This document shows positions 1 through 8,009 of a DNA stretch of 64,000 nucleotides, piece by piece. Position 1 is the stretch's first letter. Each line of letters starts with the position of its first letter. Under the pieces are notes generated by a model. That model was given only the letters and a program-made list of their open reading frames with translations, had not been told where the DNA came from and did no database searches. The stretch comes from JANPPS01 sp964242575 (lineage in GTDB: Bacteria > Pseudomonadota > Alphaproteobacteria > Acetobacterales > Acetobacteraceae): assembly GCA_964242575.1 (NCBI GenBank), contig CAXTCN010000001.1:62001-126000 (forward strand). The letters run 5' to 3'. A program made the position numbers and the translations under genes.

Positions 1-84
1 GATCGCGCGGCGCTCAGCCCCGGCGCGGGCCGGGCGGCGGAGCGGATGCTGCTGACCTTGGCCCTGGAGAGCCGGCGCGACTAA
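1..84 (+). CDS. 3' end of an unidentified gene (partial)
   Basis: An open frame runs from the window edge to a TAA at 82-84 and gives 27 residues ending LALESRRD. It is too short to identify. It converges with the glycosyltransferase gene on the other strand, and the two stop codons overlap (TAA at 82-84, reverse-strand TAG at 83-81). The tight convergence and absence of other stops make a real gene end plausible. It could belong to the polysaccharide cluster next door, but nothing in the fragment shows that. Confidence 0.4.
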   Translation, partial: DRAALSPGAGRAAERMLLTLALESRRD

Positions 85-1202
85 GCTTCCACCCACGCCG
101 CCACCGAGTGCGCGAAGTCCCGCCAGGTCGGCACCACGAGCGCCGCCGCCTCGTCCCAGAGCCGCGCGGCCTCCGCATCATCCAGCAGCCGCAGCACCGC
201 CGCCGCGATGGTGTCCGGACCGACCCGCTCCAGCCGTATCTGCCCCAGCGGCGACATCCCGCTCACCGCCGGCAACTGCGCCGACACCACCACGGGAATC
301 CCGGCGTGCAGCGCCTCGATGGGCGGAATGCCGAAGCCCTCGCCCTCGCTGGGGAACAGCATCGCCCGTGCCCCGCGCAGCGCGCCCCGTACGCCGGCGT
401 CCGGCAAGTCCCGCAGATGGCGGAACCGCGGCTGCCCGGCAAGCTGGCGCAGCAACGCAAGCTCCTCGACATTGTCCGGCGCCACGCCGCCGATCAGCGT
501 AAGCCCCGCGTCGGCGCCGTCCCGCCACAAGCGCTGGAACGCACGCATCACCGGGGCAGTGTTCTTGCGCGGCTCGACGCTGCCCAGCATCACAAAGTCG
601 CGCCGCGACGCCGTGAAGCTTTGCCGCTCCAGCCCAAGCCCGTCCCCACCCATCGGGATCACCGGGCCAGCAACGGCGTCCGGGGCGCGGCTGATGCGCT
701 GCAAGTAATCGGAGCGGGTCTTGTCGCTGATGAACGCCAGCCGGGGCACGGAGCGGAGCGCGCGCAGGTACGGCATCAGCCGCCGGGCCGACCCGGCGCC
801 GAACCATTCGGGATGCAGCCAAGGCAGGAAGTCGTACACCAGCCATGACAGGTTCCGCACCCCTTCGCCGGCCAGCACGCGATAGGCCTCCGCGCGGGCC
901 GGGTCCACGAACAGCTCGGCATTCAGCAGCCGAATTTGGTCGAGCGGCACCGGCGCGCCATGCTTCGAGTGCCGCACCAGGCGCGACAGCTCCGCCACCA
1001 CCCCACCTTCTGGCGCGTCCGAGCACAGCACCGCCAGGATCGAGTGCGGCAGGCGGTGCAGCCGCCGGGTGCGCGGGTCGTAGCGGCAGGGCACCAACGG
1101 GCTGGCGCCGGGCCAGTGGCGGATCAGCTCGCGTTCGGCACGCTGGATGCCGGTGCGCCGCGGGTCCTGCACGAGCTGCGAGATGTCGAGGTGGACGGTC
1201 AT
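81..1202 (-). CDS. Glycosyltransferase family 4 (GT-B fold)
   Basis: This 373-residue protein has no signal peptide and should be a cytoplasmic or membrane-associated sugar transferase. The C-terminal half has the GT4 signatures: the start of the nucleotide-sugar domain (GSVEPRKNTAPVMRAF), then the E-x7-E region EGEGFGIPPIEALHAG. The start is placed at the ATG at 1202, which overlaps the upstream gene's stop as ATGA; an in-frame start further upstream would lie inside that gene. It is the last gene of a minus-strand run manC - bi-domain glycosyltransferase - this gene. GDP-mannose made by ManC is therefore a likely donor somewhere in the pathway. The exact donor and acceptor cannot be read from the sequence. 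Confidence 0.85.
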   Translation of the reverse strand: MTVHLDISQLVQDPRRTGIQRAERELIRHWPGASPLVPCRYDPRTRRLHRLPHSILAVLCSDAPEGGVVAELSRLVRHSKHGAPVPLDQIRLLNAELFVDPARAEAYRVLAGEGVRNLSWLVYDFLPWLHPEWFGAGSARRLMPYLRALRSVPRLAFISDKTRSDYLQRISRAPDAVAGPVIPMGGDGLGLERQSFTASRRDFVMLGSVEPRKNTAPVMRAFQRLWRDGADAGLTLIGGVAPDNVEELALLRQLAGQPRFRHLRDLPDAGVRGALRGARAMLFPSEGEGFGIPPIEALHAGIPVVVSAQLPAVSGMSPLGQIRLERVGPDTIAAAVLRLLDDAEAARLWDEAAALVVPTWRDFAHSVAAWVEA

Positions 1203-3493
1203 GCAGCCCCTGGGTCCAAGCCCAACGCCTCGCACAGCCGCATGGCGTAGCGGTCGAAGCCGTGCTCGCCGACGTAGGCCAGGCGCTCCGGTCCGGTCGC
1301 CGCCGCTGGGCTGTCCAGCAGCGTCGCCACCGCCTCGGCCAGCAGGACCGGGCTTGGGTTGTCCGGCACGCGCCGCACGTAACCCGGCGCTTCGATGGCG
1401 TCGGCCAGCGCCGTGGACGCCACGCTGCGCAGCCCGGCACCCACGCAGTCCGCCAGCGCCCCGGACACGCTGCCAGCGCCGGTCTGCCGGAGCTGCACGC
1501 CCACATCCGCCGCCAGCAGGTGGTCGCGGTACGTCGTCTCATCCACGAACCCGTCGGCGAACCACACGTGCTCCCGCACGCCCAGCTCCGCACACAGCCG
1601 TTCGAGCGGGCCGGTCTGCATCAGCGGCTCTCCCACGAAATGCAGCCGCGCGTCCACGCCCCAGCCGCGCAGCAACTCGAGCGCCCAAATGCAGTCCTCC
1701 GGCGCTTTGGTGGGCGCCACGAAGCCGAACGTCGCCAGCACGACCTGCTGCGGCCCGGCGCCCAACCGCGCCATGCGCTCCCGCGCTGCCCGCCGCGCGT
1801 GCGGGCCATCTGCGCCCGGCGCCCAGGCGCGGTATTGGCTGAACGGCAGGTGCAGCGCGGTGCGGCCGTAGCGGCGCTGCACCTCCGCCACGGTGGCGCG
1901 GGAGTGCAGCATCAGCGGCTCCGCCACCTCGGCGATCTCCCGCAATATCAGCGCGCCCGGCGGAAGGTCCCCGGCCAGCCAGTGCCAGATCTCGTTGGCC
2001 CACAGCGGCCGGCCCAGCTCCTGCTCCGCCAGGCGCTCCGTGTGCCGCTGCCCCACATGCGCGTGGTACACGTCCAGCATCCGCCCGTCATGCGCGATGC
2101 AGGCCCCGCCATAGCGCAGGACATGCTCAAGGATTTGCACGTGGTAATGCGAGTTGCCGAGCACGCTCACCACCCGGTCATACTCCGAAGACAGCAGCGG
2201 CCGCGCGGACAGGAACTCGACCGACTGCGCGCCAGGCGGGCAGGGAGGGTCGGCGGTGGCGCTGAACAGGTCGAGCCGCACTCGCCGGCCCAGCTCCGCG
2301 CACATCGCGGCGCTGTAGTCGGCCACGCCCGAGCGGTCCGGCGGCAACGGCGTCAACATTGCCACCCGCGGCCGCGCGCCGCGCAGCACCGCCGGCGCCG
2401 CGCGCTGCTTGACGCCGGCTGCGACGGCGTCCCAGAAACGCCCGGCCACCGCTGCTGCCCGGAACGCCGGCCACACCTGCGCCTGCGCGGCCAGCACCGG
2501 CTCCCGCCAGGCCGGGTCCGCCACCCGGTCCAGCAACGCGGCCAACGCAGCGTCGTCCTCGGCGTCAAACAGCAGCGCTGTGTCAGAAATCAACTCCTGG
2601 TGCACTGGAATGCGCGACGCGAGCACCGGCGCGCCGGCGGCCATGGCCTCGACCACTGGGAGCGAGAAGCCCTCCGCCCGCGACGGCGACACGACGCACA
2701 GCGCTTCCGCATACAGCCGCGCCAGCGCCGCGTCGTCCACATGGCCCGGCGCCTCGATCAGCGCTGCGTCCCCACCCAGCGCCTGCGCCGTCCGCCGCTG
2801 CTCCCGCACCCACGCCTCGGAGTAGCCGCCCGTGACCATCAGCCTCACGCCGACTTGCATGTGGCTGCATTGGGCATGGGCGCGGACCGCGACCTCCGGG
2901 TTCTTGCGCGGATCGCCGCCGCCAATGACCAGGACATGACGCCGTTCGTGCGGCTGGGTGGCCTCGAATCGGGGGTCGAGCGGCGCGCCGGTCACGGCCA
3001 TCTCGCGCGCCCGCACTCCCAGCAGCGCCCCGAGCCGCCCGGCGGCGTCTTTTGAGATTGGCAGGAACAAGTCATGCCGCGCGAGCCAACGGAGCGAGAT
3101 GTGATACTCAAGCCGTGCGTCCGGGTCAGGCAAATAGCGGTCCGGCTCATCCAGCGGAATGAAATCGTACACCGCCGCCGCGCTGAACACCGCCGGGTGG
3201 TGCAGCAGGCGCGCCACGAACAGGGGGTCATGCGTCATGGGGGACAGCGACACCAAACAGGTCGGCCGGACTAGCGCGCCGGTGTAGGCCGTGTGGCGCA
3301 CCCCATCCAACAGCCCGCGCACCGCGTCCGGCAACGGCGGCATCGCGGCGTCCGTCAAGCCAATCAGCTGCGCCCGGGCCACCATGGGTTCGGCCCGGGC
3401 ATGGCGCAGCAGCGTCGCCGCATGTCGGCCGATGCCACGGCCGCTGTACAGCGGGTCCTGCAAGCAGCGGACGTCGAGGATAAGGTCAGTCAC
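1199..3493 (-). CDS. Two-domain glycosyltransferase (GT4-type tandem fusion)
   Basis: This 764-residue protein is made of two GT-B units. Residues 1 to about 370 form a complete GT4 module with VIGGGDPRKNPEVAVRAH and the E-x7-E segment AEGFSLPVVEAMAAG. A second module starts near residue 380 (RVAMLTPLPPDRSGVADYS) and carries a donor-domain strand (ATFGFVAPTKAPEDC). Where the acidic motif should be, the second module reads GAGSVSGALADCVGAGL, so it lacks the canonical glutamates. Such proteins occur in exopolysaccharide and lipopolysaccharide clusters and may add two sugars, or keep one domain as a scaffold. The start is GTG at 3493, six bases after the manC stop, so the genes are probably co-transcribed. 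Substrates are unknown. Confidence 0.85.
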   Translation of the reverse strand: MTDLILDVRCLQDPLYSGRGIGRHAATLLRHARAEPMVARAQLIGLTDAAMPPLPDAVRGLLDGVRHTAYTGALVRPTCLVSLSPMTHDPLFVARLLHHPAVFSAAAVYDFIPLDEPDRYLPDPDARLEYHISLRWLARHDLFLPISKDAAGRLGALLGVRAREMAVTGAPLDPRFEATQPHERRHVLVIGGGDPRKNPEVAVRAHAQCSHMQVGVRLMVTGGYSEAWVREQRRTAQALGGDAALIEAPGHVDDAALARLYAEALCVVSPSRAEGFSLPVVEAMAAGAPVLASRIPVHQELISDTALLFDAEDDAALAALLDRVADPAWREPVLAAQAQVWPAFRAAAVAGRFWDAVAAGVKQRAAPAVLRGARPRVAMLTPLPPDRSGVADYSAAMCAELGRRVRLDLFSATADPPCPPGAQSVEFLSARPLLSSEYDRVVSVLGNSHYHVQILEHVLRYGGACIAHDGRMLDVYHAHVGQRHTERLAEQELGRPLWANEIWHWLAGDLPPGALILREIAEVAEPLMLHSRATVAEVQRRYGRTALHLPFSQYRAWAPGADGPHARRAARERMARLGAGPQQVVLATFGFVAPTKAPEDCIWALELLRGWGVDARLHFVGEPLMQTGPLERLCAELGVREHVWFADGFVDETTYRDHLLAADVGVQLRQTGAGSVSGALADCVGAGLRSVASTALADAIEAPGYVRRVPDNPSPVLLAEAVATLLDSPAAATGPERLAYVGEHGFDRYAMRLCEALGLDPGAA

Positions 3494-3499
3494 ACCGCG

Positions 3500-4948
3500 T
3501 CAAACCCGGCCGTAGGTGTCCTCAAGCCGCACGATGTCATCCTCGCCGAGGTAGCTGCCGGATTGCACCTCGATCAACGTCAGCGGAATGCGGCCGGGGT
3601 TGGCCAGGCGGTGCACGCAGCCGAGCGGCAGGTAAACGCTCTCGTTCTCCCGCACCATGACCTCCTCGTTGTCCCGGGTGACGGCGGCGACGCCGCTCAC
3701 CACCACCCAGTGCTCGGCCCGGTGGAAGTGCTTCTGCAAGCTCAACTGCGCGCCGGGCTGCACGACGATGCGCTTCACCTGGAAGCGCTCGCTGTGGATC
3801 AGGCTCTCGTAGAAACCCCAGGGCCGGTATGTGCGGTTATGCGCCACCGCCTCGTGCCGCTTGGCCTGGCGCAGCCGCTCCACCACGCGCTTCACGTCCT
3901 GCGCCCGGTCCCGGTGCATCGCCAGCACCGCGTCCTCCGTCACCACCACCACCACGTCCTGCAGCCCGACCACGGCGGTGACGATGCCGTCGCTCCGCGC
4001 GTAGCAGTTCTCCGACCCCTCCAGCAGCACGTCGCCCACCATGACGTTGCCGTGGGCGTCCTTCGGCGACTGCTCCCACAGCGCGTCCCAACTGCCGACA
4101 TCGGACCAGCCGAGGTCCGCGGGGATCACGGCGGCGCGCGTGGTGCGCTCGGCCACCGCGTAGTCCAAGCTGATGTTCGGGCAAGCGGCAAATGCGGCGG
4201 CATCCAGCCGGGTGAAGTCCAAGTCCCGCGTCCGCCCCGCGACCGCCTTCTGCACGGCCTCCATCACCTCCGGGGCGTGGCGCTGCATCTCCTCCAGCAG
4301 CACGGCGGCGGTGAACACGAACATGCCGGAATTCCACAGGTGCCGCCCGGCCGACACCAGTTCCGCCGCGACCGCCGCGTTCGGCTTCTCGACGAACCGT
4401 GCCAAGGCATGCACGCCCGGCGCGTCCGGCAACTCGTCGCCGACCTCGATGTAGCCGTACGCCGTCTCGGCCCGGTGCGGCTGCATCCCGAACGTCACGA
4501 TCCGGCCGTTGCGCGCCGCCACCACGGCCCGGTCCAGCGCCGCGTGCAGCGCGTCCGTGCGCTGGATCGCCGCGTCCGCCGCCATCATCCACAGCACCGC
4601 GTCCGGATTATGCTCCGCCGCCAGCAACGCCGCCGCCACGATGGCCGGCGCAGAGTTGCGGCCGACCGGCTCCAGCACGATCTCGGCATCAATGATGCCG
4701 GCCGCGCGCATCTGCTCGGCGATCAGGAAGCGGTGTTCCTGGTTGCACACCACGATCGGCGGCGCGAACCCTGGCCCCACGCCGCGCAACGCCGTCTCCT
4801 GCAGCATCGTGCGGTCGGTCACCAGCGGCCAAAGCTGCTTCGGGAAGCTCTCCCTTGACACCGGCCAGAGCCGCGTGCCGGACCCGCCGGACAGGATCAC
4901 GGGGACGATGCGCCCACCGGCGGCCGGCGGGATCGGGGAAACGGCCAT
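3500..4948 (-). CDS. manC: Mannose-1-phosphate guanylyltransferase / mannose-6-phosphate isomerase
   Basis: This is a bifunctional type II enzyme that makes GDP-mannose from mannose-1-phosphate and GTP and interconverts fructose-6-phosphate and mannose-6-phosphate. The 482-residue length matches the family. The N-terminal pyrophosphorylase loop is clear near residue 20 (ILSGGSGTRLWPVSRESFPK). The C-terminal cupin isomerase domain follows RPWGFYESL and has the metal-site strand QKHFHRAEHWVVVSG and the segment NESVYLPLGCVHRLANPG. It heads the minus-strand polysaccharide run and probably supplies the donor sugar for the two following glycosyltransferases. The 138 bp to the divergent amidohydrolase gene must hold its promoter, but no clear -35/-10 pair is visible. 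Confidence 0.95.
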   Translation of the reverse strand: MAVSPIPPAAGGRIVPVILSGGSGTRLWPVSRESFPKQLWPLVTDRTMLQETALRGVGPGFAPPIVVCNQEHRFLIAEQMRAAGIIDAEIVLEPVGRNSAPAIVAAALLAAEHNPDAVLWMMAADAAIQRTDALHAALDRAVVAARNGRIVTFGMQPHRAETAYGYIEVGDELPDAPGVHALARFVEKPNAAVAAELVSAGRHLWNSGMFVFTAAVLLEEMQRHAPEVMEAVQKAVAGRTRDLDFTRLDAAAFAACPNISLDYAVAERTTRAAVIPADLGWSDVGSWDALWEQSPKDAHGNVMVGDVLLEGSENCYARSDGIVTAVVGLQDVVVVVTEDAVLAMHRDRAQDVKRVVERLRQAKRHEAVAHNRTYRPWGFYESLIHSERFQVKRIVVQPGAQLSLQKHFHRAEHWVVVSGVAAVTRDNEEVMVRENESVYLPLGCVHRLANPGRIPLTLIEVQSGSYLGEDDIVRLEDTYGRV

Positions 4949-5086
4949 GGAGTCCTCGGGACTGCGAGCCGCATCCTATAGGTGCGGGAGCAAACGGCTG
5001 TCCAGCCAGGGGCCCGTGGCCGGCCAGCTTGCTTGCGGTGTGGCGCATCTACCCGCATGATGCAGGATCAGCCCGAGGTCTGAATT

Positions 5087-6271
5087 ATGTCCGCCCTGTT
5101 GCACAACGATCTCGAAACCGGGATCGCCGAGGCCACGCGCGCTATCGAGCCGCATCTGATCGAAATCCGCCGCGACCTGCACGCGCACCCGGAACTGGCG
5201 TTCGAGGAGGTCCGTACTGCCGGCATCGTGGCGGCCGAGCTGTCGCGGCTCGGCGTCCCGCACCGCACCGGTGTGGGCCACACCGGCGTGGTGGCCACCA
5301 TCAAAGGCGCCCGGCCCGGCCCGACGCTGGTGATCCGCGGCGACATGGACGCGCTGCCGATCCACGAACAGACCGGCCAGCCCTTCGCCAGCGTCGAGCC
5401 CGGCAAGATGCACGCCTGCGGCCATGACATCCACACCAGCACCTTGCTGGGCGTCGCCGCCGTGCTGCACGGCATGGCGCCGCAGCTCGCCGGAACCGTC
5501 CGCCTGCTGTTCCAGCCGGCAGAGGAGAACCTGGGCGGGGCCGCGGCCATGATCCATGAGGGCGTGCTGGACGGGGTGGACCTGGCGCTCGGCTTCCACA
5601 ACTATCCGGACATGCCGGTGGGCCGGCTCGGCTTCTGCCGCGGCGCTTCGCTCGCCGCATCGGACCGGTTCGACATCACCGTTCACGGCAGGTCCGGCCA
5701 CGCCGCGCATCCCAACGACGCCGTGGACCCCATCGTGGCGGCGGCGCACCTCGTCACTCAACTGCAGACCGTGGTGTCGCGGGAGGTCGCGCCCATGCAC
5801 CCCTGCGTCGTCACTGTCGGCGCGATCCACGCCGGGACCGTGCACAACATCATCCCGGATGCCTGCGTCATCCTCGGCACGGTCCGCACCCTGAACGAAC
5901 CAGCCCGCGATATCGCCGAGGCCGCCATCAGCCGGCTATGCGCCGGGATCGACGTCGGCATGCGGGTCCAGTGCGACGTGCGCTACAATCGCGGCGTGCC
6001 CGCGCTGATGAACGACGACGCCGTGCTGGACCGTGCGGTCGCCGCCGTGCGCCGGCAGCTTGGCGACGTGGTTGACGAGGGCGAGCCGAGCCTCGGCGGC
6101 GAGGATTTCGCGTTCATGGCGGAGCGCGTGCCGGCGTTCCACCTCCGCGTCGGCTCCGGCCAGCCTGGGCGGCGGGACAAGCTGCACAACTCGGCATACC
6201 AGCCGGACGAGGCCTGCATCGGCGTTGGCGTACAGGCGCTGTCCCGCGCGGCGGCCGACATCCTGTCCTAA
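5087..6271 (+). CDS. M20 family metal-dependent amidohydrolase (hippurate hydrolase-like)
   Basis: This 394-residue cytoplasmic enzyme of the M20D/amidohydrolase group cleaves N-acyl amino acids or related amides. Metal-site motifs appear in the family order: RGDMDALP, MHACGHDIHTSTLLG with the binding Cys-Gly-His, QPAEE with the catalytic glutamate, and GGEDFAFM near the C terminus. The ATG at 5087 has a GAGG ribosome site eight bases upstream. The gene stands alone and converges with the DUF429 gene, overlapping it by four bases. The acyl substrate (hippurate, acetyl-amino acid or an auxin-type conjugate) cannot be decided from sequence. Confidence 0.9.
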   Translation: MSALLHNDLETGIAEATRAIEPHLIEIRRDLHAHPELAFEEVRTAGIVAAELSRLGVPHRTGVGHTGVVATIKGARPGPTLVIRGDMDALPIHEQTGQPFASVEPGKMHACGHDIHTSTLLGVAAVLHGMAPQLAGTVRLLFQPAEENLGGAAAMIHEGVLDGVDLALGFHNYPDMPVGRLGFCRGASLAASDRFDITVHGRSGHAAHPNDAVDPIVAAAHLVTQLQTVVSREVAPMHPCVVTVGAIHAGTVHNIIPDACVILGTVRTLNEPARDIAEAAISRLCAGIDVGMRVQCDVRYNRGVPALMNDDAVLDRAVAAVRRQLGDVVDEGEPSLGGEDFAFMAERVPAFHLRVGSGQPGRRDKLHNSAYQPDEACIGVGVQALSRAAADILS

Positions 6272-7167
6272 GGCGTTTGGCCGAGCACCCAGCCTTCCCA
6301 ACGCTGGACCCAAACATCCGCTGGCGCGGCGTCGGTGCGCCAGCCTGCGAGAACCTGCAGCACGCACAGCAAGCCCAGCACGCAGTCGAACCGGTCCTCC
6401 CCGGCCGCGTCCGCGCCAAAGCCTTGGTCCAAGGCGGTGCGCAACCCCGTGTCAGGCTGGACGCCAAGCCCGCTCATCACCGCCCGTAATGGACCGGCCA
6501 ATGCCGCGCGGTCCGATTGCCGCCGCTTGCTGCCGCCCATGCGGATGTTGAGCTGCCGCATCGCTTCGGCCGGGTAAGTCTCGGCGATGGCGACCCGGCC
6601 CGGCGTCAACAGCCCGAGGAACGCCCCCTCGAACGGCCACAGCGCCACCTGGCCCAGTGCTGGAAGCAGCAGGTCCCGCCACGCCGAGATCGCTGCCTTC
6701 CCGGTTTGGTTCGCGCCCAGCGTCCAGAACAGCGGTGCCCCCGCCGGCCGCTCCGCGGTCGCGCGGTCGCACGCCCGGGACAACCCGGCCGCGTCCGCCA
6801 AGCCGAGCGCTTGCGCGTGCGATACCCGGGTCATGCCGCGCACCCCGCGCATGGGGTAGAACGGCCGCGCTGGCCCGACCTCGTGCAGCGCCGTGCAAAC
6901 TTGCATGAAACCAGGACTGATCCCACGCAGGAAATCCGGGAAGCCGGTCGTTTCGCCCCCATGCAGCGCAGCGTATGCGCGCGGCAAGCCAATCGGGAAA
7001 TCGACGCCCAGCGCCACCGGCCGACCGGCCGCCTCGGCGTCCAGCCGCGCCAGCAGGGTCTGGATCGGACCGACCGGCTCCACCCGGACGCCCTGCGCGC
7101 CTGCCACCGCCATCCAGCGCTTGCCCGGTTCCACGCTCCAATCGGCGTGGACGGCAAGCGGTGTCAG
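6268..7167 (-). CDS. DUF429-like protein, probable CTG start
   Basis: This protein of about 299 residues resembles the DUF429 group, which is predicted to have an RNase H-like fold. The N terminus has a strand followed by ADWSVEPGKRWMAVAG, and further in comes ALGVDFPIGLPRAYA with the acidic residue typical of that fold. The only standard start in frame is a GTG at 7134, which would cut into the conserved first strand. A CTG at 7167 overlaps the upstream stop as CTGA and restores LTPLAVHADWSVE, so it is preferred here. No Shine-Dalgarno site is obvious; translational coupling to the preceding small gene is likely. The biochemical role is unknown. Confidence 0.7.
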   Translation of the reverse strand: MTPLAVHADWSVEPGKRWMAVAGAQGVRVEPVGPIQTLLARLDAEAAGRPVALGVDFPIGLPRAYAALHGGETTGFPDFLRGISPGFMQVCTALHEVGPARPFYPMRGVRGMTRVSHAQALGLADAAGLSRACDRATAERPAGAPLFWTLGANQTGKAAISAWRDLLLPALGQVALWPFEGAFLGLLTPGRVAIAETYPAEAMRQLNIRMGGSKRRQSDRAALAGPLRAVMSGLGVQPDTGLRTALDQGFGADAAGEDRFDCVLGLLCVLQVLAGWRTDAAPADVWVQRWEGWVLGQTP

Positions 7168-7370
7168 GATTTCTTGAGTGGCTTGTGCGCGCGATCCAGC
7201 AGGCGCGTGAACAGGCCAGGCTTCTTTGGCGCTGCGGGCGGCGCCGTGGTCTTCACCTCTGCCGTCCGCTGCTTTTGCTTCAGATGCGCGTCAAGCGAAG
7301 TTCCAGCCTTTGCGGCCCGCTTTTGTTCATAGGCGCGCTGCGCCGGGGTCATCGACTTTGGATTGGCCAT
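7164..7370 (-). CDS. Small basic conserved hypothetical protein
   Basis: This 68-residue, lysine- and alanine-rich protein starts MANPKSMTPAQRAYEQKR and ends LLDRAHKPLKKS. The ATG at 7370 is chosen because AGGAGA lies four bases upstream; a longer frame exists but has no ribosome site. There is no signal peptide or membrane segment. The middle is a probable charged helix followed by a Pro/Ala linker. It precedes and overlaps the DUF429-like gene, which suggests a two-gene unit. I do not recognise a function. Confidence 0.6.
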   Translation of the reverse strand: MANPKSMTPAQRAYEQKRAAKAGTSLDAHLKQKQRTAEVKTTAPPAAPKKPGLFTRLLDRAHKPLKKS

Positions 7371-7471
7371 GGTGTCTCCTGCGGCCAAGGTAGTGACGCC
7401 CCTGCGGCGCGGCAATCCGCTGCGTTGGCACGTTGGTTGGCATCCTGCGCCAGCGATACAAGGATCAGCCT

Positions 7472-7807
7472 ATGGCGGAACCCCGGGTGAAGGCGAAGCT
7501 GTGGGTGCAGATGGCGCTCCGCATGGGAGACGTGGACGGCCGTCCCGGAGCGGTGTTGCGGTCCGGTGACCCGGATGCGGGCGGCGTCCTGGTTGTGCTG
7601 CGCGGCCGCGATGGCTTGTCGGTGCTGTCGCAAGTGCGCGTTGGGGACGGCGCGGTCTCCTGGATGCGCGCAACCGGGGCCGCCGCGGTGGACCAAGCCG
7701 CAGCCGACGCCTACGTGACCCGGCAGGTCAGCCGTGATCCGGACATCTGGGTGATCGAGTTCGAAGCGCCTGACCTGTTGCCGCCATTCGAGGCCCGTAT
7801 CGTGTAA
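7472..7807 (+). CDS. DUF1491 family protein
   Basis: This 111-residue cytoplasmic protein matches DUF1491, a small family found mainly in alphaproteobacteria. Recognisable parts are KAKLWVQMALRMG, a central strand region GDPDAGGVLVVLRGRDG, the WMRATG segment, and the C-terminal DAYVTRQVSRDPDIWVIEFE. The ATG at 7472 has AAGGA eleven bases upstream and begins at the conserved region, so longer frames are not used. It is transcribed divergently from the 68-residue small gene, with a gap of 101 bp. No biochemical activity is known for the family. Confidence 0.8.
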   Translation: MAEPRVKAKLWVQMALRMGDVDGRPGAVLRSGDPDAGGVLVVLRGRDGLSVLSQVRVGDGAVSWMRATGAAAVDQAAADAYVTRQVSRDPDIWVIEFEAPDLLPPFEARIV

Positions 7808-8009
7808 GGAACAGTTTGCTCACGGAGTAGTGTGTCTGGTTGCAGTAAGTGAACGTGTCATTTACGCCACAAGCAGGGTGAAAAGTGCAACACCCATCTC
7901 GCACATCGCGCAGACAGTGGTATTGTCCTTTCACCGAGAGGCGGGGGGATAAGTCCCGCAGGCCCCCGGATGCGTTAGACCGCGCAGACACGTAACGAGG
8001 AGAGAACAC

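Noticed and set aside
845..3055. Very long plus-strand open frame (736 codons) opposite the glycosyltransferase genes
   Set aside because: It is antisense to two clearly recognisable GT genes; its product is Arg/Pro/Ala-rich with no domain, as expected from a GC-rich shadow frame.
3293..4858. Long plus-strand open frame (521 codons) opposite manC
   Set aside because: The product is His/Arg/Gln-rich and lies entirely on the complement of manC and the GT gene; no start site is convincing.
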